NCBI GenBank assembly: GCA_037127315.1
Contig: JBBBDQ010001685.1
Coordinates: 170,001-234,000 of the forward strand
Reading direction: 5' to 3'
Source: Ascarosepion bandense
Taxonomy: Eukaryota; Mollusca; Cephalopoda; Sepiida; Sepiidae
DNA: 64,000 nucleotides
The notes beneath the pieces are model-generated. The model did not search any database, was not told where the DNA came from, and saw only the letters and a list, made by a program, of their open reading frames with translations. A program made the translations under genes and the position numbers. Shown here in pieces: positions 11,003 to 20,462 of the stretch. Positions within the stretch are counted from its first letter, which is position 1, and every line of letters begins with the position of its first letter.

Positions 11003-11063
11003 AAGAAAGAAACAAGCTTTCTAAGATAGATAGAAACAAACAACCTTAGATAGATAGATAGAT

Positions 11064-11064
<1 letters not shown>
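10224..11064. repeat. (GATA)n array with regular HindIII-like spacers
   Basis: About 840 bp of GATA units broken at irregular intervals by about twelve copies of a 12-16 base spacer (AACAAGCTTTCTAA and variants GGAACAAGCTTTCTTA, GGAAAAGCTTTCAT). GATA block lengths vary between spacers; the spacer is conserved. An (AAAG)n run at 11,065-11,101 closes the array. Long YLSI frames through it are repeat by-products. Confidence 0.97.
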
Positions 11065-11102
<38 letters not shown>

Positions 11103-11305
11103 AGCAAGCTTAGATTGATAAAGAGAGAGAAAGAAGAGAAAATGACATAGAGAGAAGGATAGATATAAAGGGCGATCACAACATAATTACTGTTTTTTAA
11201 TACTTTCTCATTGACTTTATATCTATCTGCTTCTGTTCCTTTCCTGTTTGTCTGTCTGTCTATACATTCTATTTCAATCTTTTATTTTCTTTTGATTCTC
11301 TTCGT

Positions 11306-11608
11306 ATTATGGTGCATTGGATATCGGCTCGGAACGAGAAATCTGGGAGCCGAGTTCGAATTCCAGCTGAACTCATTACATTCACTTACGCGCAAATATC
11401 CTTGGGAAAGGTATTAATCCGTCTCTTCCTTCCAGTTATGGGTTAAATAATAGGACAGATTGGGTTCTATATCCTTGGTCGGCAACCAGTCTACCGCAGA
11501 AAGCAATGGCAACCTACTGCGGGATAATGTTCTGTCCAGTCAGTCATGTCTCTTTCGAGAAATGATCGCCCAAGCGTGTATCACGTATGGCACTTAACTG
11601 ACTGATCA
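11306..11608 (+). mobile_element. tRNA-derived SINE, near full length
   Basis: Plus-strand copy: A-box region GGTGCATTGGATATCGGC, B box GAGTTCGAATTCCAG, body GGAAAGGTATTAATCCGTCT and TTATGGGTTAAATAATAGG, the block GCAATGGCAACCTACTGCGG, the 3' hairpin (CATGTCTC with GAGAAATG, one arm mutated), and the tail ACTTAACTGACTGA. Confidence 0.93.
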
Positions 11609-11639
11609 CCCTCCCATGCAAGGTAATAAGTCACTTAAA

Positions 11640-13784
11640 CGCAAGGGGTGACAGGGTGCGGAAGAATGGGGAACATAAACACTAATATAAGCGGAACAGA
11701 GAAAAAAAGTAATTGTTTTGGAGATTAAAGTTAAATGGAAAGAGAAAAGAGTAATCAGAAGGACAGTAGATCACGATTGACATTGCATTTATTTTTTTGG
11801 AGATTAAAATAGAGGGATGTTCAAGGCTATTTCCTCGATACGGGCAATCATGTCTAAGTATGGTATCCGCCATTTTTCATCGATTTTAAACAGAAACCAA
11901 TTCTCGATTTTCAAAAAATCTTACAAAAATAAAATACATTTCACTGACACATTATTTTCTTCAAATTATCGAATTTAAATTTACTTTAAGTTGACTTGAA
12001 ACAAGAATTATCGCTTACTGCATGAAATGTTTCAAAAAAGCATTTCACAGTTACAGTAGCCTTGTTATCACAGCTGTCATCACCTTATGAGCAGACGATT
12101 ATGGATGATTTACAGTAGCCTGCCAAAAAGATGGAAGACGAATTTGGTATAAATCTTATTCATACAAATGGTTTTTTCATTATTTTTAACTATGTTAAAT
12201 TGAAAAATTTAACACAGTTTTCAGCAATTATCCAATATTTTATGGAATTTTAGTTAGTTTAGCTTTGTACGCTTACGTTTGAAGATGTTTCATGAAAAAT
12301 AAAAATTATATAAAACTTTCTTTTAAAAAATTTTACAATTCAATAACAAAATGAAAATAACGGCAGAGGTAACTCAATAATTTATTAAATGTTACAGAAT
12401 TTATTAATTTTTATTTTTAATATCTATTTTTCATATTCTTTTTACATACCTCAACAAAATGTGAAGTTCAGAATTATTAAAATGTAAAAGTTGCTTTAAA
12501 TATTTAAGGAATGACTTGCAAAAAAGGCTGTTTAATTTTATAAACGTCTTGAAGAGACTTGAATCAGAATCAAAGTGCGGTTCCTGTCATTTTCCATGTA
12601 AGGGGAATAATCCAAAACACTTATTAAATTCTAAAATCAATACAACCCATATGGAAACTTGTTATGACCCTTACCGAACATCATACTTAAATGAACATAT
12701 TTATTTACATACACACACATTATTTTTAATTATTTTGAAAATATAATTGGTGAACGATTGTTATTAAACTTTTCAATTTTCGATAGACAATATAATCATC
12801 AATTCTTAACTAAAAAAATTAGGACAACAGTTCTTTAAAAGATTTTAAAAATATTTTTAAAACTTTATGAATTATAATAATAATAATAAAAATAAAAACA
12901 ATTCTTTTAAAATTTTATTATTAATCGAAAAAAACATTTTGTTCAGAATATAATGTCCTTAACTGTTATTATTAATTCCAGCAATTAAAAGTTTATCAAA
13001 ATAAATTATATCCGATTTTTAATGCATTTTTTTGTTTTACTCTCGGAGCAGATTTTCGGATAGAGTCGTAAAATTTAAAATAAAAAAATTGATGATTTAT
13101 ATTCCCCGATGATTCTTACGTTTCATTAATAAAAAATAATTTGCAGCCAATTAAAATTTATTAAAATTTTATAGATTTACATGGATGGGGGACGGGGTAA
13201 CAAACTTAAAAAAATTATCACCAAGACTTTTAAAAAATAATAATTTCAAAAATAATTTCATTCATTTGTGAATGAGTACTGAAAGTTTCATGAAAATCTG
13301 ACAATTATTTTATTTTGGCGAGAATTTTGAAATTAATGTGTCTGTCACCGAAAAAAATTGAGTTATGTAAAATTACGTGATCGATTGTAAACAGTCGTAA
13401 CATTTTCTGGAACGCTAACTCAAATCAAAACAAAATCTTTTGCCAAAATTTTGAACATGCTAGAAGGGATTAAAATTTTTTTTAAATAAATAAAAATTAC
13501 TTTCATCCTTCCTCTTTATAACATTATAAGCATTTTGATGAAAAAATTCGTTTTGTTAAGTTTTTTTGGACCTTTTTTATTCATTCTATGCTGTTTTTTT
13601 AGTTGGTTTTTTTTTTGCGATTTAATGGAGATACCTTGTAAATAGTGTAAATACTACTTCATCTCAGAAATATAGACAAAAGAGAAAAGAGTAATTAGGA
13701 GAACGGTAGATAGCGATTGACATTGCATTTAGTTTTTGGGAGAAGTTGGCTGGACAGCATGAAGCCGAAAGATAAACAATTATA
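11640..13784. other. 2-kb AT-rich region with two internal repeat relations
   Basis: No gene seen. AGAGAAAAGAGTAAT plus GATTGACATTGCATTTA occurs at 11,740-11,800 and again at 13,680-13,735 in the same orientation, and a relative lies at 32,480-32,545. A second block at 13,215-13,510 (ATTTCATTCATTTG, ATCTGACAATTATTT) recurs at 56,130-56,400. The rest is low-complexity AT-rich sequence. Confidence 0.5.
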
Positions 13785-13900
13785 GTTTAAAATGCTTACC
13801 ATCAAGGATAGAGCCTATGTAAATATAAAAGTGGACATTGAGGTCAACATTCAGCAGTGGCAGGCTGTTTCATGGTTAAATGCAATCGTCAAGTTAAGTA
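13785..13900 (+). repeat. Dispersed repeat, copy 1
   Basis: GATAGAGCCTATGTAAATAT, GTCAACATTCAGCAGTGGCA and GGCTGTTTCATGG match 63,310-63,400 and, in part, 38,285-38,345. Function unknown. The 107-codon frame starting here runs into the pyrimidine tract and is not credible. Confidence 0.6.
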
Positions 13901-13999
13901 ACCAATTTTCATGTATATACTGCACTGGTAGAATGCTATTACACCTATTGAAAACCTTGAAAGAAAGAGAAAATCTCACATTTTTTCAAATAAATTTTT

Positions 14000-14325
14000 A
14001 TTTTCGAAATATTTTTCACTATTTTTCTCTTAACCTATTCAATTATTTTTTTTTTATCTTTGTGAAAACATTTTCTTTATTTCATTTTCTTTTCTTTTCT
14101 CTTTTTTTTTTATAATTTCTTTAAATCATTTTTTTCTTTCTTACTTTTGCAATGTTTTCATTTTCAAATATTTTTTTTTTCAATTTTTCTTCACTTCCTT
14201 CTTTCTCAAACATAATTCCTACTTTTTGTATTTGTTAAAGTATTTTATTTTTTTCGTTCTTTCTTTCCATGGACGGTTTTAATTGTTGTCGTGTTCGTTC
14301 TTTCTTTTTAAGTTTCCAATATTTT

Positions 14326-14360
<35 letters not shown>

Positions 14361-15035
14361 CAAATATTTGTTTTTTTCCAGTAATCTTTTTTTTGTATGA
14401 AAATATTTTTAAATATTTGTTCTTTCCTTTTCTTTCTTTCTTTTCTTCCGTCACCATTTGATTCTATTTTTCATACTATATTTATTTTGTTTTTTCTATC
14501 TGTTGACAAAACTGTTGCTTTCTTTCAAGATATTTCTTCCGTTCTTTGTTTTTCATTCAATCATTCTTTTTCTTTCTTTCATAAAATATATTTAGTTCCT
14601 TCTTTCTGTTTTTTTCATAAGATTTCCTTTCTTTCATTTATTTTCCTCTCATTACTTTCTTTCTTTGAAATCTGTGATCATTCTTGCTTTATTTTTTTTT
14701 CAAGATTTTTCTTTCTTCCTTCTTTTCTTTTTTTTCTTTCTTTCCTAATATTTTTCTTAATCAATATTCTTTCTTTCTTTCATTTTCGAAATATTTTGCT
14801 GTATTCTTTCTTTCGTTCTTTTTTCAACGTTTTTTACTTCTATATTTGTTTCTTTTTCAAACTTTTTTATTATAATTTTCTGTCTGTTTACAAGCGTTTC
14901 TTTTTTTTCTTCCGTTCTTTGTTTTTCATTCAATCATTCTTTTCCTTTCTTTCACAAGATATATTTATACATTTCCTTCTTTCTCTCTTTTCCAGAATAT
15001 TTTCCTTCGTTCATTTATTACCCTTTTATTTATTC

Positions 15036-15071
<36 letters not shown>

Positions 15072-15289
15072 ACTGTCTTTCACAAGATATATTTATCTAT
15101 TTAATTCTTTCTTTCTCTCTTTTCCTGAAAGTTTTCCTTCTTTCATTTATTACCCTTTCATTTTTTCTTTCTTTCTTTCTTTCTTTCTTTCTTTTTTCAC
15201 TGTTTTTCACAAGATATATTTATATATTTAATTCTTTCTTTCTCTCTTTTCCTGAATATTTTCCTTCTTTCATTTATTACCCTTTCATT

Positions 15290-15321
<32 letters not shown>

Positions 15322-15528
15322 TCACAAGATATATTTATCTATTTAATTCTTTCTTTCTCTCTTTTCCTGAATATTTTCCTTCTTTCATTTATTACCCTTT
15401 CATTTATTCTTTTCTTTCTTTCTTTCTTTCTTTCTTCACTGTCTTTCACAAGATATATTTATCTATTTAATTCTTTCTTTCTCTCTTTTCCTGAATATTT
15501 TCCTTCTTTCATTTATTCCCCTTTCATT

Positions 15529-15564
<36 letters not shown>

Positions 15565-16320
15565 TCACAAGATATGTTTATCTATTTAATTCTTTCTTTC
15601 TCTCTTTTCCTGAATATTTTCCTTCTTTCATTTATTACCCTTTCATTTCTTTCTTTCTTTCTTTCTTTCTTTCTTTCACAAGATATATTTATCTATTTAA
15701 TTCTTTCTTTCTCTCTTTTCCTGAATATTTTCCTTCTTTCATTTATTACCCTTTCATTTCTTTCTTTCTTTCTTTCTTTCTTTATTTCTTTCTTTCTTTC
15801 TTTCTTTCTTTCACAAGATATATTTATCTATTTAATTCTTTCTTTCTCTCTTTTCCTGAATATTTTCCTTCTTTCATTTATTCCCCTTTCATTTCTTTCT
15901 TTCTTTATTTCTTTCTTTCTTTATTTCTTTCTTTCTTTCTTTCTTTCACAAGATATATTTATCTATTTAATTCTTTCTTTCTCTCTTTTCCTGAATATTT
16001 TCCTTCTTTCATTTATTACCCTTTCATTTTTTTCTTTCTTTCTTTATTTATTTATTTATTTATTTCTTTCACAAGATATATTTATCTATTTAATTCTTTC
16101 TTTCTCTCTTTTCCTGAATATTTTCCTTCTTTCATTTATTACCCTTTCATTTCTTTCTTTCTTTCTTTCTTTATTTATTTCTTTCTTTCTTTCTTTCTTT
16201 CTTTCACAAGATATATTTATCTATTTAATTCTTTCTTTCTCTCTTTTCCTGAATATTTTCCTTCTTTCATTTATTACCCTTTCATTTATTCTTTCTTTCT
16301 TTCTTTCTTTCTTTCTTCAC
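14000..16320 (-). repeat. 2.3-kb polypyrimidine (TTTC-rich) tract
   Basis: The plus strand is almost only T and C with scattered A. The right-hand 1.35 kb is an ordered tandem repeat (next entry); the left part is degenerate. The 235- and 300-codon frames (Phe/Leu/Ser/Ile) are composition by-products. Confidence 0.95.
14940..16300 (+). repeat. Tandem repeat of ~113-137 bp with conserved 85-bp core
   Basis: Eleven copies of a core starting CACAAGATATATTTATCTAT and including TCCTGAATATTTTCCTTC and ATTTATTACCCTTTCATT, each followed by a (TTTC)n run of variable length. Core starts lie at about 14,952, 15,079, 15,209, 15,324, 15,446, 15,564, 15,677, 15,810, 15,947, 16,070 and 16,204. Period differences come only from the TTTC run. 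Confidence 0.95.
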
Positions 16321-16672
16321 TGCCTTTTACAGTTAACTTTTACTTCTCCCTCACCCCCTCACATTCCACCCATTGTTTTTCCGTACCTGTCAAACTTTAA
16401 GGCCTCGCGTCTTGAGGGCGCTCTTAAAAAATACATAAATACAGACGCATTTACTTGCTCTAACAAAGGATGTTAATGTCATAATAGCATCGAGAATGCG
16501 TGGTTTGGTCTTGAAAGATAACAACATTGATAGAAAAGGAAACAAGAGAAATAGGTTTTACAAAGCAGCATTTGCTTGGCCCATGGGTACATTCACTACG
16601 TGTCAGTCAATTACACTTGGCGCGCAACGAAGCGTCAGAGGTGAGCGCGAGCGTACACGAACACACGCGCTT

Positions 16673-16675
<3 letters not shown>
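16321..16675. other. No recognisable feature
   Basis: Unique-looking sequence; open frames run into the CA microsatellite. Confidence 0.4.
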
Positions 16676-16730
<55 letters not shown>

Positions 16731-16745
16731 ACACACACACACACA
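16676..16745. repeat. (CA)n microsatellite
   Basis: About 35 CA units, with scattered CA words to about 16,875. Confidence 0.97.
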
Positions 16746-16875
16746 AACATGTAAATGTGTCAACATACACACAAATATAAACAAATATGCATACTCAGAC
16801 GACACACACATACGCCCACTCAAACGCACTCACACATGCAAATACATATTCACTATAAAAATGTAAACACACATG

Positions 16876-17434
16876 AACACATACTTAACGTTATGTACCG
16901 CCACGGAATTTCTAAAAAATAGAATTTAAAAAAAAATGAAAAACGCATTTTAAATAATTTAAATACTTTCTTGGAATTTAAATTTCTGTATTATTTCAAA
17001 GGAAATTGCTTAAAGGTCATCCAAATTATAAGGAAAAATAATTTCCGGACATTAATAAACATTTTAGGCGTTTTTAAAACAATAGTACGTCTTACGATAC
17101 GCGTGGATTCTTCAACCGCCTTTGTATACAAAAAATTAGATTTAAAAAAAAATTAGAAAAATAACAAATTTAAAATTCTGTTTGGAATACAATATTTGTC
17201 ATAGAGATGTGCTAAACGTTTATTAGTAAATTAACTACATTTTCTATAATTAATTCTTAGCTCTTACTTAAAACAAAAAGATAACGTTTTATTTAAGCAC
17301 TGTAGCATGTGATGTCAAGTCATAATAAGCATTCTGTAATTCTACATCAACGGAAAAAATAACCCAAAAGAAATGCAGTGCAATAATTAATTCTTTTTAT
17401 CCTTATACAATTAATAACTTAAGAATCTTCTCCA

Positions 17435-17437
<3 letters not shown>
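16876..17437. other. No recognisable feature
   Basis: AT-rich sequence without visible gene or repeat relation. Confidence 0.5.

Positions 17438-17501
<64 letters not shown>
17438..17501. repeat. (TA)n microsatellite
   Basis: About 32 TA units, abutting the hammerhead-bearing element. Confidence 0.97.
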
Positions 17502-17505
<4 letters not shown>

Positions 17506-17785
17506 ACCGCAGACATCTGTACGGTTAGACATCCAATTGCTTTTACCCAGGATTGAAACCCGACCGAATTTTTTCAGAGTGCTCAATCAGCGTGTAAGAA
17601 CGTAAATAGTCATCCGCAGACAGATCTGTTTCGCTGTATCACAGCTCATCAGTACGATTAGACATCCGATTGCTTTTACCCAGAATTAGAACCCCGACCG
17701 AATTCACGATTCTACCTCTGAGCTATGGGCGCTCGATAGAAGGAGGCAGACTTTTAGCGTGTGATATACCATGTATACATACGTA
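17502..17785 (-). mobile_element. tRNA-headed retrozyme-like element, dimer with one broken unit
   Basis: Minus strand. The unit nearer 17,785 has the tRNA-like part (A-box-like TAGCTCAGAGG, B-box-like GGGGTTCTAATTCTGG, worn) and a complete hammerhead (17,614-17,657). A second, partial unit follows to 17,502. It repeats GAAACCCGACC and the end of the hammerhead, but has lost the core, so CCGTA is joined directly to CAGATGTCTGCGG. This makes it a tandem arrangement like 38,340-38,832. Confidence 0.8.
17614..17657 (-). ncRNA. Hammerhead ribozyme, type I, intact core
   Basis: Minus strand: stem I TCGTA with TGCGG (includes wobble pairs), CTGATGA, stem II GCTGT-GAT-ACAGC, GAAA, stem III ACAGA with TCTGT (loopless palindrome), cleavage after GTC. 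All universally conserved hammerhead bases are present. Confidence 0.85.
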
Positions 17786-17791
17786 TTATTT

Positions 17792-17945
17792 ATTTATATC
17801 TATCGGTCTGATTATTTAGGATAAATGTTTATTACGAAAATGTGTCATTCGGCAGGATTCGAACCTGCGACACCTATTCACATAGGGGAAGCTACCATGT
17901 GATCTGGCACGTCTTAGACCTCTCGACTAAGAATGACCATTAGGT
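17792..17945 (-). mobile_element. tRNA-Leu-like SINE, copy 1
   Basis: The minus strand begins with a tRNA-shaped head: acceptor arms GTCATTC and GAATGAC pair perfectly, TCGAGAGGTCTAAG is the A box of Leu/Ser-type tRNAs, an extra variable arm follows, and GGTTCGAATCC is a perfect B box. The anticodon loop lacks a normal T33, and a ~75-base tail follows (CATTTTCGTAATAAACATTT, CAGACCGATAGATATAAATA). The same tail follows the same tRNA end at 35,090-35,180, so this is a SINE and not a tRNA gene. Confidence 0.8.
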
Positions 17946-18054
17946 TTTAAACGAGGTTTTAATCAAGTCTATATAACAATATGTATAAAGATCTAAGTGT
18001 GTGTGTTTATGATGTAGGTGATGTGAAAATGTTGATGACTGAAAATCTCATATT

Positions 18055-18105
18055 TATGGAGTGACCTTCATAAACACAACTGGCGGAAGTGAAGGTCACT
18101 CCATT
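18055..18105. repeat. Hairpin: ATGGAGTGACCTTC inverted repeat
   Basis: ATGGAGTGACCTTCA and TGAAGGTCACTCCAT lie 21 bases apart and form a perfect 15-bp stem. It lies inside a ~140-base segment (17,995-18,130) between a GT-rich and a TA run. Probably the centre of a foldback element. Confidence 0.6.
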
Positions 18106-18129
18106 AATATGACAATTTCACAGTCACCA

Positions 18130-18131
<2 letters not shown>

Positions 18132-18166
<35 letters not shown>
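18132..18166. repeat. (TA)n microsatellite
   Basis: About 17 TA units, abutting a hammerhead element. Confidence 0.96.
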
Positions 18167-18169
<3 letters not shown>

Positions 18170-18286
18170 ATCCGCAGAAAGATATGTTTCGCTGTATCAC
18201 AGCTCATCAGTACGGTTAGACACCCTATTGCTTTTCACCCAGGATTGAAACCCGACCAGATTGGCGTCAGTCGGCAATTCTAACTC
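18167..18286 (-). mobile_element. Retrozyme-like element, truncated
   Basis: Minus strand: part of the tRNA-like head (CTGACGCCAATCTGGTCGGG, CAATCCTGGG) and the hammerhead region. Its 5' part is replaced by a (GATA)n run. Confidence 0.85.
18172..18215 (-). ncRNA. Hammerhead ribozyme motif, mutated cleavage triplet
   Basis: Core CTGATGA, stem II GCTGT-GAT-ACAGC and GAAA are intact; stem III is disturbed (ACATA with TCTTT) and the cleavage triplet is TTC, not GTC. Probably weak or inactive. Confidence 0.75.
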
Positions 18287-18287
18287 T

Positions 18288-18380
<93 letters not shown>
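18287..18380. repeat. (GATA)n-(GA)n-(GT)n compound microsatellite
   Basis: Three simple repeats in series. Confidence 0.96.
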
Positions 18381-18549
18381 AACAGATAGACAGAGAGGGT
18401 TTGTCTATAAAGACTCTTTTAAATGTAAAAATGTTTACAAAAACAAATGAACAGACAAATAGGCTGTAATTGTTTTAAATAACAATTACTAGAAGTATTT
18501 ATTGACGTGTTCAAAATATATTGATTTAATACTCCTTGATATGGGCGCC

Positions 18550-18551
<2 letters not shown>

Positions 18552-18610
<59 letters not shown>
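18552..18610. repeat. (TA)n microsatellite
   Basis: About 29 TA units. Confidence 0.97.
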
Positions 18611-18613
<3 letters not shown>

Positions 18614-18740
18614 CCAGTAATCGTAGTAAAGGTTCGAAATTTCAAAAACCTGAAGAAGGCCCGAGCGTACAACTGCCGAAATGTCGTAAAAATGGCAGTA
18701 AAGATGAGGACAATAGCCCAAGCAATGCAAATAGTGTAGC

Positions 18741-18779
18741 ATCAGATTAAGCTGATAAGAACAGATACTACACTTGATA
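18741..18779 (-). pseudogene. U2 snRNA 5'-part fragment B
   Basis: The minus strand reads ATCAAGTGTAGTATCTGTTC then TTATCAGCTTAATCTGAT, matching U2 snRNA from about nucleotide 25 to 60, including the branch-point-pairing GTAGTA. U2 nucleotides before this and the Sm site and 3' stem-loops are absent. Because it keeps the upstream block (next entry), it is a truncated DNA duplicate, not a reverse-transcribed copy. Confidence 0.75.
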
Positions 18780-18856
18780 TTTACCCTACTCCCCCACTAC
18801 AATCAGTTGTGACACAAGGTCAGTTTTTAAAGTGGGGAGCCTGAGCGCGTACGCTC
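18780..18856 (-). promoter_or_regulatory. snRNA-type upstream block of U2 fragment B
   Basis: Minus strand: CCCCACTTTAAAAACTGACC, TTGTGTCACAA, 27 bases, then the ATC that starts the U2-like sequence. The block GTGTCACA followed 27-28 bases later by GTAAAT and the transcript start is shared with fragment A and with the 237-bp array. I read it as the proximal sequence element of this genome's snRNA genes. Confidence 0.6.
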
Positions 18857-18993
18857 AGGCCATTAGTCAAAGATCATTCAGCCCCCGCTTCTGCGGTAAC
18901 TGGGTACAAAGCTGGTTATGCTTGTCACAGCTGGTTAAAATCTAGCCTTAGCGGGTCATTGCTTCCCAGCCTGCGAACAGGAAGTGAGTACCT

Positions 18994-19036
18994 GAGAACA
19001 GATACTACAATCTGATCTTAGCCAAAAGGCCGAGGG
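18994..19036 (-). pseudogene. U2 snRNA 5'-part fragment A
   Basis: The minus strand reads CTCGGCCTTTTGGCTAAGAT, CAGATTGTAGTATCTGTTCT, the 5' end of U2 with its first stem-loop and GTAGTA motif. A few bases after the starting ATC are missing (ATCCCTCGG instead of the longer 5' start), and the U2 match ends at TCTGTTCT. What follows (CAGGTACTCACTTCC) is not U2. Confidence 0.8.
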
Positions 19037-19125
19037 ATATTTACTCTTTCCCCCACTAGAGAGAGATGTGACACAACGTCATTTTTTAATGTGGGGAACC
19101 TGAGCGCGTACGCCCAAGAAGTGCG
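19037..19125 (-). promoter_or_regulatory. snRNA-type upstream block of U2 fragment A
   Basis: Minus strand: GCGTACGCGCTCAGG, CCCCACATTAAAAAATGACG, TTGTGTCACAT, 27 bases to the start. The near-palindrome CCTGAGCGCGTACGC lies upstream of both A and B, so A and B are a ~260-bp tandem duplication of promoter plus truncated U2. Confidence 0.6.
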
Positions 19126-19786
19126 GTGAATAGGTTCAAAACCGGTCTAAAGTGGTCTTAAAGTGGTCTTATTCGGTCTTAATTTGGTCATTTCGGACCC
19201 CAGCCGGACGGCCGGGAGCCGAGGTCTTCAACTACAACTGGAGTTACTGATGTTCTCATGTACCACATTTTTGAGATTTCGATTTCAAGGTCCACGCATT
19301 TTACATTTTTTGAAAATTCTTCAAAGATACATTTCTTCAAGGACTGCCATGTGAATAAGGGAGCACATTTTGTTTTTGCGGTCTCTGATCACGATGTCGG
19401 GGTGATTAGCTTTGATTGTTTTGTAGGCTTCCAAAGCCATAAGGATTCAAGAGTGTGGCATACTATCAAAGATTTTACGGTAGTTTATCTATGATGTACT
19501 GAGATTTGTATAGTTTTACCTGCAATTTTCCAGGAGCATTTTGTTTATAAGTAGTTGTTCTTTGCAACCATATGAACGTCATCGACATTCCTTATGTGCC
19601 ACGGTTAGAATCTTGTTTTCTTCGAGAAACGAGTAAGTACAAACCGTAGGGACAGCCTCGATCAATTTTTACGTGGTGGATAGACATTTTATTGACTTAT
19701 GATTATTCGAATCATCTGTTTCACCCGTTTTGTCAGGAGATGTGTAATACTTTCCATAATCCATTCGAGGATTTCATTTGGATTAC
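19126..19786. other. No recognisable gene
   Basis: A GGTCTTAAAGTGGTCTTA-type short tandem (19,150-19,190) and a GC-rich patch follow the U2 region. Frames of 63-78 codons overlap without a recognisable domain. Confidence 0.4.
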
Positions 19787-19870
19787 TCGATCACCGAAGT
19801 TAAGCAACGTTGAGTCTGGTCAGTACTTAGATGGGTGACCGCTTGGAAATAGCAGGTGCTGTAAGCCTTT
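19787..19870 (+). pseudogene. 5S rRNA-derived SINE head, partial
   Basis: CGATCACCGAAGTTAAGCAA and TAGATGGGTGACCGCTTGG are the box A-box C half of animal 5S rRNA. The first ~30 nucleotides are missing. It continues straight into the tRNA-like unit, so it acts as a SINE head, not a 5S gene. Confidence 0.88.
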
Positions 19871-20160
19871 AGTGACGGATATGCGTTGTGGTGCAGTGGA
19901 TATCGGCACGGAAAGATAAATCGGTGAACCGAGTTCGAATTCCAGTTGAATACCTTGCATTCACTTAAGCACTGGTACCCTTGGAAAGGTATTAATCCGT
20001 CCCTTCCCTTCAGTTATGGGTTAAATAACAAGGGTAGGATTTGGAGACCTTGTCCTTAAAAGCAAATCCCAATGAATCTTGATACTCGAAAAGAAAAAAT
20101 TATTACTAGACACAAAACTTATATAAAAACAACAATAAATTGTTGAAAGAAAAAGGTATT

Positions 20161-20366
20161 AATACCCGATTATAAGATACCCTAATATAAGAGGAACCCG
20201 GATATAAGATACCCTAATATAAGAGGAATCCGGATATAAGATAGATATTCTCTGGTCTCAAATTAGAGCCAGTGGTAATGTATATAAAATAGACAAAACC
20301 CGGATATAAGATATAAGAGAACTTTTATCCGGTTCCGACAACTCTCTTATATCAGGGTTACACTCT
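20161..20366. mobile_element. ~205-bp MITE-like insertion inside the composite SINE
   Basis: Copy 2 of the SINE lacks this segment. The ends are roughly inverted (ACCCGATTATAAGATA versus, on the other strand, ACCCTGATATAAGAGA). Inside is a short tandem of GGATATAAGATACCC-type units. Reads as a nested terminal-inverted-repeat element. Confidence 0.6.
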
Positions 20367-20462
20367 ACCAGCAATAAATAAATAAAATTTAGTTGGCAAT
20401 AAATGACCCGCCGAGGCTGAAAAGTCATAAAAAACAAAACAACCAACCAAATAAACATTTGG

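Larger units (their letters stand above)
19787..20462 (+). mobile_element. 5S rRNA-tRNA composite SINE, copy 1 (5' truncated)
   Basis: Order: 5S-like part (19,787-19,870), then the tRNA-like unit of the main SINE (TGCGTTGTGGTGCAGTGGAT to CAGTTATGGGTTAAATAACA, about 19,876-20,035). A tail not found in the main SINE follows (AATCTTGATACTCGAAAAG, AACAACAATAAATTG, and from 20,368 AGCAATAAATAAATAAAATT to ACCAACCAAAT). The tail is interrupted by a nested element at 20,161-20,366. Copy 2 at 45,628-46,117 shows the uninterrupted form. Confidence 0.85.

Noticed and set aside
14397..16476. Open frames of 235 and 300 codons (Phe/Leu/Ser/Ile rich)
   Set aside because: They lie inside a TTTC-rich tract with a tandem repeat; frame openness follows from the lack of purines. 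No start context, no domain.
17851..17945. Genuine tRNA-Leu gene
   Set aside because: The anticodon loop lacks T33, and the same tail follows a second copy at 35,090, so it is a SINE head.
18640..18700. Hammerhead at CTGAAGA ... GCC-GAAA
   Set aside because: Core matches CTGANGA, but stem II is only 3 bp with a 14-base loop and no stem I or III could be drawn.
19080..19110. U1 snRNA 3' end on the plus strand (AATGTGGGGAAC, GCGCG)
   Set aside because: Only a short chance resemblance; the block is better explained as the upstream region of the U2 fragments on the other strand.
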